From positions 1 through 46,231 of the forward strand of contig CBEUVQ010000016.1 in NCBI GenBank assembly GCA_965546615.1: a stretch of 46,231 nt of DNA. Direction: 5' to 3'. Position 1 is the first letter of the stretch. Every line of letters begins with the position of its first letter. The notes under the pieces were generated by a model that saw nothing but the letters and a program-made list of their open reading frames with translations, ran no database searches and was not told the DNA's origin. Position numbers and translations under genes: made by a program. The stretch comes from CBEUVQ01 sp965546615. GTDB lineage: Bacteria > Bacillota > Desulfotomaculia > Desulfotomaculales > Desulfohalotomaculaceae. Below are positions 24,152 through 31,622 of this stretch, one piece after another.

Positions 24152-25035
24152 TTAATTCCCGACAGGCAGACAAATTGGCCACCGCGATGTTTTGGGCAGG
24201 AGCTGTGCTGGTACTGGCAATTTTAGCGATACTTATAGGTTATGTGCTGCTGCATGGATTAAAAGTAATTGATTGGCAGTTTTTAACTTCGCCGGCAAAG
24301 GCTACAGCAGCAGGCGGCGGTATCGGTCACCAAATTTTTAACTCTTTCTATCTGCTGATTTTAACAATGGCTATTACCACTCCCATTGGCCTGCTGGCAG
24401 GGATTTATTTAGCGGAATATGCCGGCAGCGGCAGAATAATTGATTATATTCGGCTTTCTATTGAAACGCTAACTTCACTTCCATCTATTGTGGTTGGTTT
24501 GTTTGGTTTATTGATTTTTGTAAACTTAACCGGGTGGGGTTACAGCTTGATATCGGGCGCATTAGCTCTTTCGGTGATTAACCTGCCGTTAATGGTGCGG
24601 GTTTCGGAAGAGGCGATCAGAAACGTTTCCAGCGAATTGCGTGAAGGCAGTTTGGCATTAGGGGCCACCCGATGGGAAACGGTGTGGCGCATTGTTGTGC
24701 CTTCTGCCTTTCCCGGCCTGCTGACCGGAGCGATTATTGCCGGTGGACGGGTTTTTGGTGAAGCGGCGGCATTATTGTACACAGCAGGGATGAGCAGTCC
24801 GATTTTAAATTTTTCTGATTGGAATCCACTAAATGCCGGTTCACCGCTGAATTTTTTTCGCCCGGCAGAAACTTTAGCAGTACATATTTGGAAAGTTAAC
24901 GCTGAAGGATTGATACCTGATGCCCGCGAAGTAGCAGACGGTTCGGCGGCGGTGCTGATTTTAGTAGTGCTGATCTTTAACCTGCTGGCCCGCTGGTTGG
25001 GCCGAAAAATCTATAGTAAAATGACTGCCAGCTAA
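24148..25035 (+). CDS. pstA: Phosphate ABC transporter permease PstA
   Basis: The 295-residue permease partners PstC. It has about six membrane helices, the EAA loop (EGSLALGATRWETVWRIVVPSA) and GRVFGEAAALLYTAG, typical of PstA. The start overlaps the pstC stop. A terminator follows immediately, so the ATPase gene pstB and the regulator gene phoU, normally next, are absent here and must lie elsewhere or be replaced. Confidence 0.95.
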   Translation: MINSRQADKLATAMFWAGAVLVLAILAILIGYVLLHGLKVIDWQFLTSPAKATAAGGGIGHQIFNSFYLLILTMAITTPIGLLAGIYLAEYAGSGRIIDYIRLSIETLTSLPSIVVGLFGLLIFVNLTGWGYSLISGALALSVINLPLMVRVSEEAIRNVSSELREGSLALGATRWETVWRIVVPSAFPGLLTGAIIAGGRVFGEAAALLYTAGMSSPILNFSDWNPLNAGSPLNFFRPAETLAVHIWKVNAEGLIPDAREVADGSAAVLILVVLIFNLLARWLGRKIYSKMTAS

Positions 25036-25040
25036 AGTAA

Positions 25041-25074
25041 AAAAAGCACCCACAATGGTGAGTGCTTTTTCTTT
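25041..25074. terminator. Two-way terminator between pstA and mrp
   Basis: AAAAAGCAC/GTGCTTTTT extended by CAC/GTG around loop AATG, with one mismatch, serves the convergent pst and mrp transcripts. Confidence 0.85.
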
Positions 25075-25078
25075 CTCT

Positions 25079-25936
25079 TTAAGAGGCAGAACCAACTGCT
25101 TTGGATACAATATCGTTAAAGTTTTTAAATGCTTCGGTATCGTATTCTTCAATACGGCCTTTGTCAGCTAAATCGGTGAGATTTGGATCAATCGGCAGTA
25201 CAGCCAGCATCGGCAGATCCATTTTCTTAGCGGTTTCGCCGTGGCCGGCTCCAAAGATGCGGGCTTCTTCGCCGCAGTGCGGACAGACAAAATAACTCAT
25301 ATTTTCGACCATACCTAAAATCGGTACAGGTGGTGTCATCATTTTGGCCATATTAACTGCTTTGCGCACTACCATAGCGGCTAAATCCTGCGGGGAGGTA
25401 ACAATCACCAAACCGGTGAGCGGAATTTGCTGCATTACCGTCAGCGGTACGTCACCTGTTCCCGGCGGCAGGTCTAACAGCAGGTAATCTAATTTGCCCC
25501 ATTCTACATCAGTCCAAAACTGTTTTACTGCACCGGCAATAATTGGCCCGCGCCAAATTACGGGGTCATCTTCGTTATCTAACAGTAAGTTTAAAGAAAT
25601 GATTTTAATGCCTAAATCATAACTTTTGGGAGGTGCAAACCCAATACCGGTTCCCGGACCGGGGCGGTCAACCACGCCGAACATTCTTGGAATGCTGGGA
25701 CCGGTGATATCGGCATCTAAAATACCTACTTTATAACCCTGCTTGGCCAAGCTAACTGCCAAAAGTGAAGTCACTGATGATTTGCCAACGCCGCCTTTGC
25801 CGCTCATTACTGCAATGATATTTTTTACTGATGTGGCATCATTAGCAGCGATTTTTTCCGGTCCTTGGCAGTTTCCATCTGCACTGCAGCTGCCGTTTTG
25901 GCTGGACTGACAGCTAGAGCACTTTTCATCACTCAT
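25079..25936 (-). CDS. mrp: Mrp/NBP35-family iron-sulfur carrier ATPase
   Basis: The 285-residue P-loop ATPase probably carries or inserts iron-sulfur clusters in the cytoplasm. The deviant Walker A is SGKGGVGKSS (preceded by IAVM), with DADITGPSIPRMFG following. A CPHC motif near the C-terminal third binds the bridging cluster. The N-terminus also has four cysteines (6, 9, 17, 23), resembling the eukaryotic NBP35 N-terminal cluster. It stands alone with a good promoter (25978-26006) and an 18-bp palindrome at the transcription start. Confidence 0.93.
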   Translation of the reverse strand: MSDEKCSSCQSSQNGSCSADGNCQGPEKIAANDATSVKNIIAVMSGKGGVGKSSVTSLLAVSLAKQGYKVGILDADITGPSIPRMFGVVDRPGPGTGIGFAPPKSYDLGIKIISLNLLLDNEDDPVIWRGPIIAGAVKQFWTDVEWGKLDYLLLDLPPGTGDVPLTVMQQIPLTGLVIVTSPQDLAAMVVRKAVNMAKMMTPPVPILGMVENMSYFVCPHCGEEARIFGAGHGETAKKMDLPMLAVLPIDPNLTDLADKGRIEEYDTEAFKNFNDIVSKAVGSAS

Positions 25937-25956
25937 TTTATGTACCCCCTATCTGA

Positions 25957-25974
25957 TATGAACATTGTTTCATA
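25957..25974 (-). promoter_or_regulatory. Perfect palindrome at the mrp transcription start
   Basis: TATGAA-N6-TTCATA overlaps the predicted start of the mrp transcript, a typical repressor position. The regulator is unknown. Confidence 0.45.
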
Positions 25975-25977
25975 ATC

Positions 25978-26006
25978 ATAATATTACTGCTTTTCAATAA
26001 AGTCAA
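25978..26006 (-). promoter_or_regulatory. Sigma-A-type promoter of mrp
   Basis: On the minus strand TTGACT (26006-26001) and TATTAT (25983-25978) are separated by 17 bases. Confidence 0.7.
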
Positions 26007-26040
26007 TATATTTTCCAATTGATGCTCAATATTCTATTGA

Positions 26041-26330
26041 TAAGTATTATCGGCAGGCTTTAAAATTAAACTTGAAGGAATTTTGTTTTATTACCCATCG
26101 GCATTTCCGGTCATCGGTCATCGTGAGAGTTTTATTTCACCGGCAAATCTTCCAAGCAGGTAATTGCAGGTAATAAATATCGAGTGGACGCTCATAGAAT
26201 TACCCCAATTAGGTGAGATGCCTGCCGAAGCGGAGGAATGTTAAAAAAACTGGGGCGGAGTATTACTGTATACAACCGCCGCAAACTGATGTTAATTTCC
26301 TAAACCGCTGATCATGGCAATTTTAGGGTG
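26041..26330. other. Non-coding stretch with short repeats and inverted repeats
   Basis: No gene is visible in the roughly 460 bases between mrp and the DnaD-like gene; this is the part between the two promoters. It holds a tandem GGTCATC-type repeat (26108-26122), two GCAGGTAAT copies (26156-26174), nested arms GCAGG/CCTGC (26156 and 26221) and GGTAATT/AATTACC (26159 and 26198), and a GGCGG/CCGCC hairpin near 26254-26280. I recognise no riboswitch or known ncRNA. Confidence 0.35.
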
Positions 26331-26360
26331 TGGACAAATTAACCTTCGATACCATAAAAT
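26331..26360 (+). promoter_or_regulatory. Probable promoter of the DnaD-like gene
   Basis: TGGACA (26331-26336) and TAAAAT (26355-26360) are 18 bases apart, 36 bases before the start codon. Confidence 0.45.
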
Positions 26361-26395
26361 ATTAGTTGCGAAATATCGGAGGGTGAATATATTTT

Positions 26396-27247
26396 ATGAT
26401 CGGTTTAAAAAATAAGGCAGTAAAAAAATACCGCGGCGGCAACATCACTGCCGCATTTGGTGCTGATTTGTTGGTCACCGGTTCTACCAGTGTACCTAAT
26501 CTGCTGTTGAAGTACTATGCCAAATTGAATATTACCGACACCGAAATGATGTTGTTAATTCAAATTTTTAGACTGCGCACGGAAGAAAAAATTCTTTTTC
26601 CGCGTCTTGATGAATTAAATCGTTATTTAAGCGGTGATGCTGAACAAGCGTTAACTGATTTGCTGGATAAAGAAATTTTGGCGATTACTGAGTACTACGA
26701 TTTTGAACAGCAGCAGGTAGTTGAAGGTTTAGATTTTGAACCGCTTTACGAAAAGCTTTCTGAGCTGTGGGCCTGTGACAAAGTTAAAGAAATAGAACAA
26801 ACTCAAAATATCTTAGATAAAAATACCCAAGCAAAGCTAATAAAAAATGCAGGCCGGGATATGCAGCAAAAACCTGTAGGAGACAGTATCTACAGCGGAC
26901 AAGTTTTAAATGTTTGCTCTGTTTTTGAACGGGAATTCGGGCGGCCGTTATCACCGATGGAAGTGGACCGTATTCGGCAGTGGTGTGAAGAAACTGATTC
27001 AATGTTGATTATGGAGGCACTGCGCCGGGCGGTAATGATGGGTAAAATGAATTTCCGCTATATTGACGCCATTTTGTTGGAATGGCGAAAGAACAATCTG
27101 CGTACGCTGCCCGAAGTAGCTCAATATGATCAAGAATTTCAAGAGCGGCGGGCAGGCCGTTATCCAATGAAGAAAAAACCCCAAAAAGAGAAGCGGGTTG
27201 AGGATAAAGAACGCAATAAAATGTATGACGCCCTTTTAATGAGTTAG
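26396..27247 (+). CDS. DnaD/DnaB_2-domain replication protein
   Basis: The 283-residue protein has an N-terminal winged-helix-like region (about 40-120) and a C-terminal DnaD/DnaB_2 helical domain (about 155-230, with FEREFGRPLSPMEVDRIRQWCEE and FRYIDAILLEWRKNNLRT). DnaD-type proteins help remodel origins and recruit the helicase. The tail is Lys/Arg-rich. It is followed by a DnaC/DnaI-like loader gene, supporting a replication-initiation pair. A palindrome sits between the two genes. Confidence 0.88.
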   Translation: MIGLKNKAVKKYRGGNITAAFGADLLVTGSTSVPNLLLKYYAKLNITDTEMMLLIQIFRLRTEEKILFPRLDELNRYLSGDAEQALTDLLDKEILAITEYYDFEQQQVVEGLDFEPLYEKLSELWACDKVKEIEQTQNILDKNTQAKLIKNAGRDMQQKPVGDSIYSGQVLNVCSVFEREFGRPLSPMEVDRIRQWCEETDSMLIMEALRRAVMMGKMNFRYIDAILLEWRKNNLRTLPEVAQYDQEFQERRAGRYPMKKKPQKEKRVEDKERNKMYDALLMS

Positions 27248-27256
27248 CGGTAAACG

Positions 27257-27303
27257 GGGGACAGTTCTCTTGCTGCGAACAAAGTTACAGAAGAATTGTC
27301 CCC
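27257..27303. repeat. GGGGACAGTTCT palindrome (REP-like)
   Basis: GGGGACAGTTCT (27257-27268) pairs with AGAATTGTCCCC (27292-27303), 12 bp with one G-T. The GGGGACAGTTCT core is a recurring palindrome in genomes with REP-associated (TnpA_REP) transposases. It fills most of the 87-base gap between two replication genes. Confidence 0.55.
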
Positions 27304-27334
27304 TGTTATTATAAAGTTAGCGGAGTGGTTTTAA

Positions 27335-28057
27335 ATGAGTGAATGCAGTACCTGTGGTGGCAGCGGGCTGGTGATGCGCGGCAGTGTGGCGGTTCAGTGT
27401 TCCTGTGTGCGCGATAAAAAACAAAAGAGTAATTATGCTAAAGCGGGATTAACCCCGCTGATGCACAGTTTTACCTTTGATAAGTTTGATTTTAGATACT
27501 ATGCTGCCGACAAAACTGATGAAGTAAAAGGCATTAGTTATGCGCAAACAGCAAAAATTACTTTTCAAGCTGCAAAAAATTTTACTAAAAACTTTATACA
27601 CAATCCCCATCAGGAAGGTCTGCTTTTTTCCGGCCCGGTGGGCAGCGGAAAAACTTTTTTAGCCTGCTGTATTGCCAACGCACTTTTACAGCAGGGTATT
27701 CAGGTATTGTTTGTGGTAGTGCCGGATTGGTTGGATCAAATTCGGGCCAGCTATGATGCCAATACCGAGCTTAATGAACAAAATTTATTGAGTGCGGCCA
27801 GAGAGGTGCCGGTGCTGATTTTAGATGATCTAGGGGTGCATAATTACACCGAATGGACCAAAAATAAACTGTACTCAATTATCAATTACCGATTGAATTA
27901 TCAACTGCCTACGATTATTACCACAAATTTATCGGTAGCGCAGCTTTCTGAATACCTTGGTGAACGCACCTCATCAAGAATATTTCAAATGTGCCGTATA
28001 TACCGCCTGCTGGTAGATAATAATATACGTTATGTGAAACGAATAGAGCAAAAGTAA
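27335..28057 (+). CDS. DnaC/DnaI-like helicase loader ATPase
   Basis: The 240-residue AAA+ protein resembles DnaC/DnaI, which load the replicative helicase. Four N-terminal cysteines (4, 7, 22, 24, in CSTCGGSG and CSC) form a probable zinc site. Walker A is GPVGSGKT (100-107), Walker B LILDDLG, and a sensor region reads PTIITTNLS. The Arg-finger region SSRIFQMCR follows. It starts behind AGCGGAG and pairs with the DnaD-like gene upstream. Confidence 0.88.
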   Translation: MSECSTCGGSGLVMRGSVAVQCSCVRDKKQKSNYAKAGLTPLMHSFTFDKFDFRYYAADKTDEVKGISYAQTAKITFQAAKNFTKNFIHNPHQEGLLFSGPVGSGKTFLACCIANALLQQGIQVLFVVVPDWLDQIRASYDANTELNEQNLLSAAREVPVLILDDLGVHNYTEWTKNKLYSIINYRLNYQLPTIITTNLSVAQLSEYLGERTSSRIFQMCRIYRLLVDNNIRYVKRIEQK

Positions 28058-28089
28058 GGGAAAGATTGATGCCGGTCTTTTCCTTTTTT
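28058..28089 (+). terminator. Terminator after the helicase loader gene
   Basis: GGAAAGA pairs with TCTTTTCC (one bulge) around a ten-base loop and is followed by T6, at the stop codon. Confidence 0.7.
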
Positions 28090-28159
28090 GTTTTAATTTT
28101 CATGAATAGGGTTAAACTTATATTGATAAAATATACCTCGAGCCGGAAAGGAGGAAAAA

Positions 28160-28849
28160 ATGTACAAAGAAATCCGTATGCTCGCCATTGTATCAGCTTT
28201 AATTTTGGCAGCATTCTGCATGCTGACCGGGGAGGCATCAGCTGGTGAGGGTTCGGATACTCAAAAAGTATCAGCAAATTTGACGACATGTTATGTTGTG
28301 CGGGAGGGAGACACACTTTTCGGAATCAGCGGCAGATATAACATTACAGTAAGTTCATTAATGCGCTTTAATGGGTTGGAAAGCACTAAAATTTTGGTTG
28401 GGCAGAAACTGTACCTGCCTCCGAAAAATCAGTCGGCCACCCATACTGCAATGTCGAACAGTTTAGTGAATGTAACCCGGGAAGAACTTGAGCTGTTAGC
28501 AAGGTTAATTCACGCAGAAGCCCGCGGCGAAAGTTTTGAAGGTAAAGTAGCGGTTGGCGCGGTGATTTTAAACCGGCTGAATAGTCCTCATTTCCCGAAA
28601 ACAATAAAAGATATCATTATGCAAAAAACTCACCATGTTTATCAATTTAGTCCGGTTGGCGACGGATCGATTAACTTGGAACCTGATGACAGTTCGTATC
28701 AGGCTGCACTGCAGGCATTAAGAGGCGACGATCCCACCAACGGAGCACTGTTTTTTTATAATCCCGAAGCAAGTACAGATACTTGGATTAGAACACTGCC
28801 AATAATAAAGAGGATTGGCAATCATATTTTTGCTTCAGTAAAGGCATAA
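28160..28849 (+). CDS. LysM and SleB-type cell wall hydrolase
   Basis: The 229-residue exported protein has a signal peptide, one LysM domain (about 45-88, YVVREGDTLFGISGRYNIT) that binds peptidoglycan, and a SleB/Hydrolase_2 domain (about 110-228) with the catalytic Glu120 in LIHAEARGE. SleB-type enzymes are lytic transglycosylases that degrade spore cortex during germination. AAAGGAGG precedes the ATG. A hairpin without a clear T-run follows at 28879-28902. Confidence 0.9.
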   Translation: MYKEIRMLAIVSALILAAFCMLTGEASAGEGSDTQKVSANLTTCYVVREGDTLFGISGRYNITVSSLMRFNGLESTKILVGQKLYLPPKNQSATHTAMSNSLVNVTREELELLARLIHAEARGESFEGKVAVGAVILNRLNSPHFPKTIKDIIMQKTHHVYQFSPVGDGSINLEPDDSSYQAALQALRGDDPTNGALFFYNPEASTDTWIRTLPIIKRIGNHIFASVKA

Positions 28850-29064
28850 CAGGCTCAGATCAAATGGAAAATTAAGCTAAGGGGGCGATGTTTCGCTCCC
28901 TTAAAATGATTTAAGGCAGGTTATATCGCGAAGTAATTAGCGCTGACAGCATTATTGATGGGATAGTTTAAGTGTGCCGACCGTCTTGGCGACCGGAAGA
29001 GCTGAAGAAGATTAGAAATGCTGTAGAATTTAATACTTTGGAAAAGGCAGTCGGGCGGAATTAG

Positions 29065-29358
29065 TTATCCGCCCAAGTTTAAATCGGATTTCCGCTGTTC
29101 AGCCAATGCTTGTTCAACCATGTTTAACGGATTATTATCGCCTAAATAGCGCAGCGTACCGTTGGGTTGAAATTTAACAATTGTGCGGTAGCGGCCGTCA
29201 AAGAATTCTAACATTCCGTTTAATGCATCCCATTTTAAAGGCTTTAAATCCAGCGGATTGCCTTCCCAATCCTTACCAAACGGCGAATTTTCAATAAACA
29301 CCATTGCTTCATCTGCGGTAAAATTACTGTACCAAGTATTTTTGCTGCTGCCAGACAA
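29065..29358 (-). CDS. Hypothetical protein
   Basis: The 97-residue cytoplasmic protein is not recognised. It reads as mixed alpha/beta, with WYSNFTADEAMVFIENSPFG, FFDGRYRTIVKFQPNGTLRYLG and a helical tail ending GG. TTG 29358 is preferred because TTGGGGTG lies seven bases upstream; an in-frame TTG at 29373 is less well placed. It is a single gene, convergent with sleB. Its stop codon lies in a GGGCGGA/TCCGCCC hairpin. Confidence 0.6.
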   Translation of the reverse strand: MSGSSKNTWYSNFTADEAMVFIENSPFGKDWEGNPLDLKPLKWDALNGMLEFFDGRYRTIVKFQPNGTLRYLGDNNPLNMVEQALAEQRKSDLNLGG

Positions 29359-29575
29359 ATAAATGCACCCCAATACTTTATTTCATAAATATGTGCTAGT
29401 TTTACCGTCTGATCATGATATTATACCGGCACTTGACTATAACCGCTGATTTAAATTGCGTCAGCACTTGTTTGTTATAAATAAATGGAATATAAAAAAT
29501 AAAGGATAATTTGCTTAGAAAATAAAAGTACATAGGGTAAACTAAATATAACAGCAGGGAAGTAGGTGAAGCAGA

Positions 29576-30613
29576 TTGGTTTCTGAAGGAATTAAACTGA
29601 CTCAGTTAACCAAATCGTCGGGGTGAGCGGCCAAAATTGGTCCTGAAACCTTGGCGCAGGTACTGCGTCATTTATCAATAAAAACTGACCCTAATTTAAT
29701 GGTTGGGATCGAAACATCAGATGATGCGGCTGTATACCGCATAAATGATGATATGTGTTTAATTCAAACAATTGATTTTTTTCCGCCGATGGTAGATGAT
29801 CCGGCAGTGTTTGGGCAAATTGCCGCTGCCAATGCGTTAAGTGACATATATGCGATGGGTGGGCGGCCGATACTGGCTTTAAACATTGTATGCTTTCCCA
29901 GCTGCCTGTCGCCCGATGTGTTGGGCGAAATACTGCGTGGAGGGGCAGACAAAGTGTATCAGGCCGGTGCGGTAATTGCCGGCGGCCATTCGGTGGAAGA
30001 TGATGAGCCCAAATACGGTTTGGCAGTGACCGGTTTGGTGCATCCTGAAAAACTGCTTACCAATGCCGGGGCACAAAAAGGCGATGTGCTGGTGCTTACC
30101 AAGCCGCTTGGTTCAGGTATTATTAACACTGCAATTAAAGGCAATATTGCTGATCAAAACTCTTATGATCAGGCAGTAAAATACATGGCGATGCTTAATG
30201 CAGCCGCCGGTGCTGCAGTGGCCGAGGTTGGAGCAAATGCCTGCACCGATATCACCGGTTTCGGCCTTTTGGGACATGCAGCGGAAGTGGCTAAAGCAAG
30301 CGGCAAATCCATTGAGTTGTGGTCGGAGGCATGCCCGATCATGACCGGTGCACTGGAACTGGCCCGGATGGGTATTATCCCGGCGGGCGCTTATAATAAC
30401 CGCACCTATTTAGGTGATCAAGTTGTATTTGACGGCGTGGATCGGGAAATTCAAGATGTGTTGTTTGACCCTCAGACATCCGGCGGTCTGCTTATCAGTT
30501 TACCGGAGCAAAAAGCTGATCGCTTGGTTAATATGCTTAAGGAACAAGAAGTTCCGGCGGCAGTTGTTGGTCGAGTGGTTGCTGCTAAAGAGCACTTAAT
30601 TAAGGTAATCTAG
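29576..30613 (+). CDS. selD: Selenide, water dikinase with selenocysteine (UGA at 29624)
   Basis: The 345-residue enzyme makes selenophosphate from selenide and ATP. The frame holds one internal TGA (29624-29626) at residue 17, within KSSG-U-AAKIGPET, exactly where E. coli SelD has catalytic Cys17 before Lys20. It is therefore a selenoprotein SelD, not a broken gene; a call starting at 29651 would lose the active site. The body has GGHSVEDDEPKYGLAVTG, ITGFGLLGHA and FDPQTSGGLL. TTG 29576 follows AGTAGGTGA. Small hairpins follow the UGA, but a SECIS fold is unproven. yedF follows by 12 bases. Confidence 0.95.
29624..29626 (+). other. In-frame UGA read as selenocysteine
   Basis: The TGA lies between GGG and GCG codons in the active-site loop of selD. 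Family alignment predicts Cys or Sec at this position, and the protein is collinear with SelD on both sides. Decoding needs SelA, SelB and tRNA-Sec, not found in this window. Confidence 0.92.
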
Positions 30614-30625
30614 GAGTGTGGGAAA

Positions 30626-31228
30626 ATGAGCATTAAACAAATAGACAACTGCGGATTAAACTGCCCGCAGCCGGTAATTAACACAAAAAAAGTGTTGGAT
30701 GAAATTGATTCCGGCACAGTAGTATCCATTGTCGATAACGAAGTAGCCAAAGAAAATGTTACCCGGTTTGCTCAAAATGCCGGCTGCCAAGTGTCGGTAG
30801 AACAAACCGACGGCAAGTACCTTATTACCATTACCAAAGGGCAGGCGGCAGCAGCGGGTGAAATAGTTAAAACAGCGCCTGCTGAACCGGTTGGCGGTAC
30901 TATTTACTTAATCACCACCGACACATTGGGGCAGGGATCGCCGGATTTGGGGTACACCTTAATACGCAGTTTAATGAAGAGCTTGCGTGAATCAAAACCG
31001 GCTCCGGCGGCACTGATTTTTATGAATGCAGGCGTAAAATTAGTTTGCGAGGGTGCGAAAACGCTGGAAGATATAATTGAACTGCATAAATGCGGTACGA
31101 AGGTACTGGCCTGCGGAACTTGTTTGGATTACTATAACTTGAAGGAACAGCTGGCGGTAGGGGTAGTAAGCAACATGTTTGAAATTGTAGAAAAAATGGC
31201 TACAGGTAAAGTTATTACTATTGCTTAG
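30626..31228 (+). CDS. yedF: YedF-type selenium-metabolism sulfurtransferase-like protein
   Basis: The 200-residue protein has an N-terminal TusA/SirA-like domain with the active Cys motif NCGLNCPQPVI, and a C-terminal DsrE-like domain (about 88-195, with FMNAGVKLV and LACGTCLDYY). This arrangement is that of YedF, found next to selD in Sec-using bacteria and thought to handle selenium. The start follows AGGAGTG, 12 bases after selD, so it is in the same operon. A long terminator follows. Confidence 0.9.
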   Translation: MSIKQIDNCGLNCPQPVINTKKVLDEIDSGTVVSIVDNEVAKENVTRFAQNAGCQVSVEQTDGKYLITITKGQAAAAGEIVKTAPAEPVGGTIYLITTDTLGQGSPDLGYTLIRSLMKSLRESKPAPAALIFMNAGVKLVCEGAKTLEDIIELHKCGTKVLACGTCLDYYNLKEQLAVGVVSNMFEIVEKMATGKVITIA

Positions 31229-31249
31229 AGCTAATATTCGGCATACAAT

Positions 31250-31307
31250 ATCGGTAAAGGGTAACAACAAATGTTAACCTTTACCGATTTAAGTTAAATT
31301 TTTTAAA
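31250..31307 (+). terminator. Terminator after yedF
   Basis: ATCGGTAAAGG pairs with CCTTTACCGAT and the helix continues through GTAACA/TGTTA around loop ACAAA. A T6 run follows about ten bases later. Confidence 0.75.
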
Positions 31308-31315
31308 ATTTATTG

Positions 31316-31344
31316 TTGACAAAAACCGCGGTTTGCTGCATAAT
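31316..31344 (+). promoter_or_regulatory. Promoter of the tRNA-Pro gene
   Basis: A perfect TTGACA (31316-31321) and CATAAT (31339-31344) are 17 bases apart, 14 bases before the mature tRNA 5' end. Confidence 0.8.
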
Positions 31345-31358
31345 AATATATGCGTCGT

Positions 31359-31435
31359 CGGGATGTGGCTCAGCTTGGTAGAGCGTTCGGTTCGGGACCG
31401 AGAGGTCGCAGGTTCAAATCCTGTCATCCCGACCA
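31359..31435 (+). tRNA. tRNA-Pro (anticodon CGG)
   Basis: The 77-base gene folds as a normal cloverleaf. The acceptor arm is CGGGATG/CATCCCG, the D-arm GCTC/GAGC, the anticodon arm TTCGG/CCGAG with loop TTCGGGA, and the T-arm contains GGTTCAAATCC. The anticodon CGG reads CCG. The CCA end is encoded. A promoter lies upstream and a terminator directly downstream, so it is a single-gene unit. Confidence 0.96.
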
Positions 31436-31440
31436 ATTCA

Positions 31441-31477
31441 AAAAACCTCAACGGATTAGTCTGTTGAGGTTTTTTTG
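31441..31477 (+). terminator. Terminator after tRNA-Pro
   Basis: AACCTCAAC (31444-31452) pairs with GTTGAGGTT (31463-31471), with A-run and T7 flanks. Confidence 0.9.
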
Positions 31478-31520
31478 TTGTGCTCAAAGAGGTTATATTT
31501 ACTTATTTTGCCAGAAAATG

Positions 31521-31549
31521 TTGACATTGAACAAGCATTTTGATATATA
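31521..31549 (+). promoter_or_regulatory. Promoter of htpG
   Basis: A perfect TTGACA (31521-31526) and TATATA (31544-31549) are 17 bases apart, directly before the CIRCE element. Confidence 0.75.
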
Positions 31550-31561
31550 AAAATTAGATAA

Positions 31562-31588
31562 TTAGCACTCGATTAAAGTGAGTGCTAG
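31562..31588 (+). promoter_or_regulatory. CIRCE operator (HrcA binding site)
   Basis: TTAGCACTC-N9-GAGTGCTAG matches the CIRCE consensus with one mismatch in the last base. It overlaps the expected transcription start of htpG, so HrcA repression of htpG is expected. Confidence 0.93.
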
Positions 31589-31622
31589 CAAAACACTGCA
31601 GATATTGGAAGGAGAGATTAGT

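Noticed and set aside
28972..29064. A 30-codon frame starting GTG 28972 (MCRPSWRPEELKKIRN...)
   Set aside because: The residues look protein-like, but there is no good ribosome site and a stop codon lies directly upstream; possibly a gene remnant.
29651..30613. selD starting at TTG 29651
   Set aside because: This drops the active-site loop; the frame continues upstream through a TGA at the Sec position with clear SelD sequence.
31578..31622. N-terminal extension of htpG from GTG 31578
   Set aside because: It begins inside the CIRCE operator and upstream of the ribosome site; the TTG at 31623 fits the Hsp90 N-terminus.
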